A stretch of DNA of 64,000 nucleotides, taken from Archivesica marissinica. Lineage: Eukaryota; Mollusca; Bivalvia; Venerida; Vesicomyidae. The notes below the pieces were generated by a model. The model ran no database searches, had not been told where the DNA came from, and was given only the letters and a program-made list of their open reading frames with translations. Positions 57,301 to 64,000 of the stretch are shown one piece after another (the first letter of the stretch is position 1; every line of letters begins with the position of its first letter). The stretch is taken from positions 59,982,598-60,046,597 of the forward strand of contig CM026390.1 in the NCBI GenBank assembly GCA_014843695.1, read 5' to 3'. The translations under genes were made by a program, and so were the position numbers.

Positions 57301-60300
57301 CTGCAGTAGATTATAACTCGTAATCCAGGGGGATCGCCGGTTCGATCTCCCGTCTGACCCTAATAAAAATAACTGTCTTTCAGATGGGACGTTAAACTGA
57401 GGTCTCGTGTCGGTGCTTTACACTGTGCACGTAAAAGAACAGAGGAGACTCTGGAATGGGTTTCTGTCTGTATCATTGTACTATCCTCCAAACATCTAAA
57501 ATGACTAATCTCTTTAGGAGGCGTCACTTACATGGGCAACATGTAGCGACGATAAATAAACGTAAAACACACACACATATTATCCCTTACAGATGGATCT
57601 GCAATCCAGTGGTTAACATGTTGGTCTTGTAATCTAGGGATCGCAGGTTCGACCCCCCGTCTGACCCTAATAAAATTGAACAGTCTTTCAAATGGGACAT
57701 TAAACCGAGGTCTTGTATCGGTGCTTTACATCGTGCACATAAAAGAACGAGAGGAGAGTGTGGGGTGGGTCTTTGTCTGTATAGTTGCACGTTCCTCCTG
57801 GGACTTCATACCTTCTAAATACCATCTATTATTTACCACTACACATGAAACTACTCTTTTCTTTATGTCCCCATTATGTTTGACCTTATCCGTCCCGTCC
57901 TCCCCCCCCCCACATAATTATGTTCACCTTGTTGTGAAATCAATAGCTCAGCCACTGATAAAGAACCAGACACCAAGCATCGACATCATCATCAGCGCCA
58001 AGTCTAATACACACAAAAACGAAGTAATCCACGTGAGATTCATTTGATATTAGCTACCTTTCCACGTCGTTGACTTACTCACATGCACTGGCTGGCGTTT
58101 TGTATAGAACATGGTTATCAGTACCCCACTGACATAGTTCGAATTTGCTACAACAACCGTGATAGTTCACATTACAATCCAGTAATTGTGTCAGTACATG
58201 AGAGAGGGAGAGGGGTTAAGGGCAGACATTCAAAGGACTTACCGTGAACGTAAGAAGGCAGAAAACGGAGAGCATGACGACAAAGAGCCACATATTAATT
58301 AATCAACAATTGAATTGTGGACAGTATTTGACAGACGGATCTATAGTCCAGTGGTTAGCACGCTGGACTGGTAATCCAGGGATCGCAGGTTCGATCCCCT
58401 TTCTGATCCTGATACAATTAACAGTCTTTCAGATGGGACTTTAAACCGAGATCACGTGTCGGTGCTTTACACTGTGCACGTAAAAGAACCAGAGGAGACT
58501 CTGGAATGGTTATCTGTCTGTATCATTGCACTATCCTCAAACAGTAGTTTGAGCTGTACTCTTCAATAAACTGTCCACAAGTTGTAATGAATGTCCGAAT
58601 AACACAGTGATTAGCGCGCTCACTTCTCACCAATGCAATCCGGGTCCGTTCCTCGGATGGTGAACTATGTGAGATTGTACGGTGATCGCCAGATCGGACA
58701 GGTGGGTTTTATCCGGGTACCCCGGTTTCCTCCCACACGAAGGACCACATATACGCTTTCATTCGCGCCAACGAGAGTGATTATTATAAGTTGTTAGAAC
58801 TTGCTTCGCAATCGTTGTAAAATAAATAAAGTTTAAACCTCGTGCATATTACGTATTACATATTAAGTTTAAACTATGTAACGTGAACTTAAACACACTC
58901 CTTCTCGGTGACACGTATAAGGATATTGCAACCAACACCGGAATGTTCCATAACATCCAAAACTATTGACTTACTAATAAATAACTTCTGAAATTCTTTA
59001 GCATATACCTAGAATATAGTTCAGGTATTTTCATTGTTATATATACATTGTATATATTATTCTCCTGTCTATTGTATATCAATCAATTGATAGGGAGAAT
59101 AACTATATAAGTTTTCTTTCATTCTAATCCCTTTCAGTCTACTGCTGTTAAAGTATATGTAAAATGTTCATTTCTTGATTACATGTAAAAATACTGAAAT
59201 AAATAATGTTTAAACTAACTGCTGTACCGATTAGCATTTCTGTGAACTCCGTTATGGTAGAGAAAAAATTCATCCATTTAAGGAATGAATAGCGAGTTAA
59301 TAATTTCCATTGAGGTATGAATTACATTGGGGGTGCTAAAGTGCGTGGAGACCGTAGATTATACCCCAATGGAAACTATTCATTCACCTGGAATATTGCT
59401 CGAAGGGGCTTCCTCCACAATAATAACTGCAAAGTCGCCATGTGACGTAAGCTGTATGTGACGTAATGTGACGTAAGCTGCATGTGACGTAAGCTGCATG
59501 TGACGTAAGCTACATGTGACGTAAGCTGCGTGTGACGTAATCTGCATGTGACGTAAGCTGCATGTGACGTAAGCTACATGTGACGTAAGCTGCGTGTGAC
59601 GTAAGCTGCATGTGGCGTAAGCTGCATGTGACGTAAGCTGCATGTGATGTAAGCTGCATGTGACGGTTAGCTGTCAGTGCAACATTAAACCCCCAAAACA
59701 AACAAACACACAGTTGTTTAGCCTTATTATTTTAAGCCCACTATTTACACAGTAGTGGTGACTATGCCAACACGAGTGACGAAAAAAGTCATTAGTTTAA
59801 ACATTATTTATAAAATGTTTTAGGAATTAATAGTTTTGCAACAAGTGCTTTAATAGTGTGCATTACTTCAAAGTTAAAACTATTATTTAAAATCTGATAT
59901 TGAGTATGAACTTATGCTTAACAGTACTAGCGACAACTGGAGATATAACATAAATCTGTACCAACTCGGCCGTACTAACATCCACACGGTGTAGCGACAA
60001 ATGCAGATATAGCATAAATCTGTACCAACTCGGCCGTACTAACATCCACACGGTGTAGCGACAAATGCAGCTATACCATAAATCTGTACCAACTCGGCCG
60101 TACTAACATCCACACGGTGTAGCACAAATGCAGTATACAATAAATCTGTACCAACTCGGCCGTACTAACATCCACACGGTGTAGCACAAATGCAGTATAC
60201 AATAAATCTGTACCAACTCGGCCGTACCAACATCCACACGGTGTAGCGTCAAATGGAGATATAACATAAATCTGTAACAACTCGGCCGTACTAACATCCA

Positions 60301-63178
60301 CACGGGGTAGCAACAAATGCAGATATAGCATAAATCTGTACCAACTCGGCCGTACTAACATCCACACGGTGTAGCCACAAATGGAGATATAACATAAATC
60401 TGTACCAACTCGGTCGTACTAACATCCACACGGTGTAGCACAAATGCAGTATACAATAAATCTGTACCAACTCGGCCGTACTAACATCCACACGGTGTAG
60501 CGACAACTGGAGATATAACATAAATATGTACCAACTCGGCCGTACTAATATCCACATGGTGTAGCGACAAATGGAGGTATAACATAAATCTGTACTATCT
60601 CGGCCGTACTAACATCCACACGTTGTAGCGACAAATTGAGGTATAACATAAATCTGTACCATCTCGGCCGTACTAACATCCACACGGTGTAGCGACAAAT
60701 GGAGATATAACATAAATCTGTACCAACTCGGCCGTACTAACATCCACACGGTGTAGCGACAAATGGAGGTATAACATAAATCTGTACCATCTCGGCCGTA
60801 CTAACATCCGCACGTTGTAGCGACAAATGCAGATATACCATAAATCTGTACCAACTCGGCCGTACTAACATCCACACGGTGTAGCGACAAATGCAGATAT
60901 AGCATATATCTTTACAACTCGGCCGTACTAATGAATTGAAAATTATTTTGTTGGATAACGATAGGAACTCAAACTTTGCATAACAATGAACAGTGTAGTT
61001 GTGAATTCTGATACAATATAAATTCCTGCGATACTCACCTGAATATGGCGTCGCGACGAAATGACCTGCTCCAACAAAGAACAACATCAATCCATATGAA
61101 TTAGCTATTGTCTCCTTACCACACATGTCCGCAAGAACCACTTACTGTAATGTTATAAATCCACCTGCAAAAATTCATGTCAACATACAATGTGATGATA
61201 CAATCTACATCCGATAAGTCAATTAAGTCGAATTATGCGGTTATCTCGAAGACGGATCAAAGTCCGTTTCAAACACTATCATTTTACATATAACTGGCTC
61301 CGTCAAAGTCAAACTTCGGTTATGTCGAACTATTTTGTTCGGTCCAACGGAATTCGACATAACGGATGTAGTCTTATATGCATTATATATATATTATATG
61401 TCCGAAATTTAGAGATCTTAGACAGGAATATTTAAAACATTATTACTATACATGGCCAACTATTACAATAGCGACTATTTTAGCAGATTTGACTAGGTAG
61501 CGTCCCTTGTTCATTTCGAGCGATCACATTGTAGGAGTTTTCTACCTTTGATCAACGCGATTTATGGTTATCTGCGGATATCTGTGTAAATTGGCCTAAG
61601 GCAATAAAAGGCAATGAAGCATGAATTATGAAATTCGCGTTGATTCGTTTTTGCTGGGTAGATAATACCGTATTATGCTTGTATAGAGGATGTTGTTGCA
61701 GACGTAAACACAATGGTATCATGTTTTGTCAGTGTATATAATTATGCCATTGTTCGTGAAAGAGGATAACCTTCATTGCATAAACAACAAAATAGATTAT
61801 AAAACTGTACTACCATTTGTATTATACATAGACGTGTATTAACAAACAATATTATAGATAAGAAAACATTTCTATGGTCCGGGTNNNNNNNNNNNNNNNN
61901 NNNNNNNNNNNNNNNNNNNNNNNNNNNNNNNNNNNNNNNNNNNNNNNNNNNNNNNNNNNNNNNNNNNNNNNNNNNNNNNNNNNNNNNNNNNNNNNNNNNN
62001 NNNNNNNNNNNNNNNNNNNNNNNNNNNNNNNNNNNNNNNNNNNNNNNNNNNNNNNNNNNNNNNNNNNNNNNNNNNNNNNNNNNNNNNNNNNNNNNNNNNN
62101 NNNNNNNNNNNNNNNNNNNNNNNNNNNNNNNNNNNNNNNNNNNNNNNNNNNNNNNNNNNNNNNNNNNNNNNNNNNNNNNNNNNNNNNNNNNNNNNNNNNN
62201 NNNNNNNNNNNNNNNNNNNNNNNNNNNNNNNNNNNNNNNNNNNNNNNNNNNNNNNNNNNNNNNNNNNNNNNNNNNNNNNNNNNNNNNNNNNNNNNNNNNN
62301 NNNNNNNNNNNNNNNNNNNNNNNNNNNNNNNNNNNNNNNNNNNNNNNNNNNNNNNNNNNNNNNNNNNNNNNNNNNNNNNNNNNNNNNNNNNNNNNNNNNN
62401 NNNNNNNNNNNNNNNNNNNNNNNNNNNNNNNNNNNNNNNNNNNNNNNNNNNNNNNNNNNNNNNNNNNNNNNNNNNNNNNNNNNNNNNNNNNNNNNNNNNN
62501 NNNNNNNNNNNNNNNNNNNNNNNNNNNNNNNNNNNNNNNNNNNNNNNNNNNNNNNNNNNNNNNNNNNNNNNNNNNNNNNNNNNNNNNNNNNNNNNNNNNN
62601 NNNNNNNNNNNNNNNNNNNNNNNNNNNNNNNNNNNNNNNNNNNNNNNNNNNNNNNNNNNNNNNNNNNNNNNNNNNNNNNNNNNNNNNNNNNNNNNNNNNN
62701 NNNNNNNNNNNNNNNNNNNNNNNNNNNNNNNNNNNNNNNNNNNNNNNNNNNNNNNNNNNNNNNNNNNNNNNNNNNNNNNNNNNNNNNNNNNNNNNNNNNN
62801 NNNNNNNNNNNNNNNNNNNNNNNNNNNNNNNNNNNNNNNNNNNNNNNNNNNNNNNNNNNNNNNNNNNNNNNNNNNNNNNNNNNNGGTTAAAGGCCTGCAG
62901 GTTGACCTATATTTGACCTTAAACACACGAGGAATAGCGGTACAAATGTGACGGTCGATGCACATCGTATTTGCCACATGCGAGGCCCTGCATGGTATAC
63001 ATCTAATACATGAGCACCACTTATATCTATTATGACCCACGTACATATCAGAGGTTATAAATTGCTGAAATTGAAGTTCTGTATTTTTATAGTACTTACA
63101 ACTGGTATAAACAATTCAACTCCACTTATGGCCCAAATAAGGCTGGTTGCGCGGGTTAGGCAGCCAGTTCCTGCATTG
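54313..63178 (-). CDS. monocarboxylate-transporter-like (SLC16/MFS) protein, 3' exons
   Basis: SLC16 proteins are 12-span membrane carriers for lactate-type or other small solutes. Two exons are well supported in transcript order. 61164-61039 encodes VVLADMCGKETIANSYGLML and VGAGHFVATPYSG; 54422-54313 encodes WIRDMTGGYDLSFVVAGVLF and GGAMNVLPYVCNR then stop. They join at a phase-1 GT-AG junction in the order known for this family (VVL.DLLG to GW..D.TG.YD.SF..AG). A third, weaker exon at 63170-63100 reads TRATSLIWAISGVELFIPV before a GTAAGT donor. If exon 61164 starts at its best acceptor, a TAA at 61144-61142 interrupts it; an acceptor at TAAG, 61141/61140, avoids the stop. Missing exons may lie in the gap at 61885. 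Confidence 0.65.
54517..54845 (-). mobile_element. SINE family S7 with duplicated tail
   Basis: The minus strand from 54845 reads GTCTCCGTGGCCTAGTGGTT, AAGGCATCCGCCTACGG and B box GAAGGTTCGAATATCG. Past it, CACCTCTTTTTTATGAACATC at 54640-54670 repeats upstream at 54540-54562. It lies in the transporter intron close to the last exon. Confidence 0.55.
54893..57290. repeat. 34-bp satellite, about 70 copies
   Basis: Monomer AATACACATCAACACGGTGT then ACCAAATCACGTGT. Variants CAAGTGT, CATGTGT, CACCTGT and CACGTCT recur in blocks, showing higher-order amplification (for example an ACAGCAAC-bearing block repeated several times). The largest array in the window; intronic in the transporter gene. Confidence 0.97.
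57325..57800 (+). mobile_element. two S3 SINE copies in tandem
   Basis: The first (57325-57575) starts near GCCGGTTCGATCTCCCGTC and ends GCGACGATAAATAAACG. The second (57590-57800) has GGATCTGCAATCCAGTGG, CAGGTTCGACCCCCCGTC and AAAGAACGAGAGGAGAG and is truncated. Confidence 0.85.
58243..58293 (-). CDS. possible signal-peptide-coding exon
   Basis: On the minus strand an ATG at 58293 opens MWLFVVMLSVFCLLTFT, a good hydrophobic signal peptide, and after exactly 17 codons meets the donor GTAAGT at 58242. The next minus-strand stretch with an acceptor (TATGTCAG) and donor (GTGAGT) near 58133-58085 reads WGTDNHVLYKTPASA in the compatible phase. No family is recognised. Could be chance in an AT-rich intron. 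Confidence 0.2.
58333..58545 (+). mobile_element. S3 SINE
   Basis: GGATCTATAGTCCAGTGGTT, GCTGGACTGGTAATCC, CAGGTTCGATCCCC and AAAGAACCAGAGGAGACTC. Truncated before the tail. Confidence 0.85.
58593..58834 (+). mobile_element. S1 SINE, fullest copy
   Basis: TCCGAATAACACAGTGATTA, CACCAATGCAATCCGGGTCC, GGTACCCCGGTTTCCTCC, AGTTGTTAGAACTTGC and AAATAAATAAAGTTT. Confidence 0.85.
58835..59434. other. transporter intron, nothing assigned
   Basis: AT-rich sequence with no repeat family or exon recognised. Confidence 0.4.
59443..59664. repeat. 16-bp satellite TGACGTAAGCTGCATG, about 14 copies
   Basis: Unit TGACGTAAGCTGCATG with GCTACATG and GCTGCGTG variants. Every unit carries TGACGTAA, a CRE-like octamer, at a 16-bp pitch. 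Confidence 0.95.
59935..60935. repeat. satellite of about 61 bp, 16-17 copies
   Basis: Monomer: CATCCACACGGTGTAGCGAC, AAATGCAGATATAGCATAAA, TCTGTACCAACTCGGCCGTA, CTAA. Some copies lose a few bases (GTAGCACAAATGCAGTATAC). Shares CATC.ACACGGTGTA with the 34-bp satellite. Confidence 0.95.
61197..61372. mobile_element. MITE with TTCGACATAACGGATGTAG ends, copy 2
   Basis: Matches 38487-38674 over GGTTATCTCGAAGACGGATC, ACATATAACTGGCTCCGT and ATTTTGTTCGG. Located in the transporter intron. Confidence 0.8.
61885..62884. other. assembly gap, 1000 N
   Basis: Exactly 1000 undefined bases, a scaffold gap inside the transporter gene. Upstream exons may be missing here. Confidence 0.99.
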
Positions 63179-63198
63179 CTGTACCACACATTCAGGGC

Positions 63199-63224
63199 AG
63201 GCAGACAGACAGACAGACAGACAG
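63199..63224. repeat. CAGA microsatellite
   Basis: GGCAGACAGACAGACAGACA run. On the minus strand it forms a pyrimidine-rich CTGT tract just ahead of the tentative transporter exon. Confidence 0.85.
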
Positions 63225-63225
63225 C

Positions 63226-63597
63226 AAAGAGATATTTTATTTATTTAATTTTTTCATTTGTTTTTTTTTTGGCTTTGGAAATTTTAACCGAGGCAACTGC
63301 CTTGGTGTGCCTCAGTGTGGCTTAGTAACGAGCCTGATGAAACACAAGAAAGCAACTCTACAAAACCTTTTTCTTTGCATGGGGCATGATTGTGTTATAC
63401 AATATGTTTATATATTTCTTGTTTCAATTGTTGACTAATAATATAAAATATAATAATTAAAATTTTTACAGTCCATAGAGAAGATGAATTATGTAACACT
63501 AAATTCAACAATTTGTTTTCATCTCAAGGCGATGATAAACACTTATCTTACTTGACGTTACTGCAGTTTTAAAATTCATGATCTAGAAGGAAAAAGA
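63226..63597. other. unassigned
   Basis: AT-rich, no gene. TTTTAACCGAGGCAACTGCC near 63283 resembles a fragment of the hAT end seen at 28560. Confidence 0.35.
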
Positions 63598-63800
63598 AGG
63601 GCAACCGTGGCCGAGTGTTTACGGTCGTTCATATCACTTGTCTCTCACCGCTGTAGGTTCGAATCCCGTTTGGGATGGCGAATTATTTCATGTGAGGAAG
63701 CTATCTGGTCGATGGTTCTATCTGGGTGCCCATCAGTGCCTGAATGTTTGTTCGGATGGGCAATCAGGGTCTTCTACCACCAATCATAGTTGGAGAGTCG
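63598..63800 (+). mobile_element. S6 SINE
   Basis: CAACCGTGGCCGAGTGTTTA (A box), GTAGGTTCGAATCCCGTTTG (B box), then a body with GGGTGCCCATCAGTGCCTG. Resembles tRNA-derived SINEs of molluscs; no working cloverleaf. Confidence 0.6.
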
Positions 63801-63927
63801 CCGTATGACCTAAAGTGTAAAAATCGTTGGTGCATTACTTTAAAGCCAAAAACAAAAATTTGTTTTGAAAATTTCTAAAGCGGCGCAATTCGCGTTGAAA
63901 CGACGTTGAAACGATGTTGAAACGAGC

Positions 63928-64000
63928 GTTCTGATTGGATTATTAGAATGTAACTAGGTGCTTGTTTCTATATGAAGAATAATCATAATCCAATCAGAAC
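63928..64000. repeat. exact 16-bp inverted repeat at the window edge
   Basis: GTTCTGATTGGATTAT at 63928-63943 and its exact inverse ATAATCCAATCAGAAC at 63985-64000, with 41 nt between. The left flank carries GTTGAAACGA repeated three times (63893-63925). Confidence 0.75.

Noticed and set aside
63032..63325. 97-aa plus-strand frame
   Set aside because: Crosses a CAGA microsatellite and is opposite to a better transporter exon candidate.

Overview
This is eukaryotic, intron-rich, AT-rich, repeat-dominated DNA from an invertebrate, most probably a bivalve mollusc. The grounds are a cytosolic ribosomal protein gene split by multi-kilobase introns, a single-cysteine-cluster type Toll-like receptor on one coding exon, an alpha-tubulin exon, a monocarboxylate-transporter-like gene, several tRNA-derived SINE families with the CTCCGGTTTCCTCCCACA type central block, and many hAT, Tc1/mariner and TTAA-type elements. 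Two runs of exactly 1000 N (34134-35133 and 61885-62884) are assembly gaps. The species call is inference; nothing here is bacterial.

Layout. 1-5.1 kb: a decayed hAT transposon (560-2332) with a perfect 8-bp target-site duplication, a 58-bp palindromic micro-element with its own perfect 8-bp duplication (3158-3215), and a minisatellite (3.87-4.71 kb). 5.1-15.4 kb: the minus-strand RPSA gene (ribosomal protein SA / 37-67 kDa laminin receptor), with five coding exons and a probable noncoding 5'TOP exon. Its introns hold a 42-bp satellite, a hAT-like non-autonomous element and nested foldback elements. 16-23.5 kb: a second hAT relic, SINEs and several TTAA-flanked elements. 23.6-25.8 kb: a minus-strand Toll-like receptor of 729 aa. 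26-30 kb: SINEs and MITEs. 30.9-34.1 kb: the last three exons of a minus-strand gene joining a tyrosine-recombinase-like catalytic region to a C-terminal SANT-like segment; its 5' end is lost in the gap. 36.2-37.2 kb: a minus-strand alpha-tubulin exon broken by an 88-nt deletion and an in-frame stop. 41.9-43.5 kb: a Tc1-like transposon with DD35E spacing and two frameshifts. 43.5-60.9 kb: a dense satellite field with at least eight unrelated tandem arrays. 54.3-63.2 kb: 3' exons of a minus-strand SLC16-like transporter, with arrays of 34-, 16- and about 61-bp repeats in its intron.

The protein genes have unrelated roles (translation, innate sensing, possible DNA recombination, cytoskeleton, solute transport), and there is no sign of an operon or cluster. 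The interest lies in the repeat landscape: elements with exact footprints, paralogous empty sites, satellites whose monomers contain exact transcription-factor consensus sites (Su(H)/RBPJ, NR5A/ERR, E-box, MEF2, CRE-like), and two unrelated satellites sharing a box of about 15 bp.
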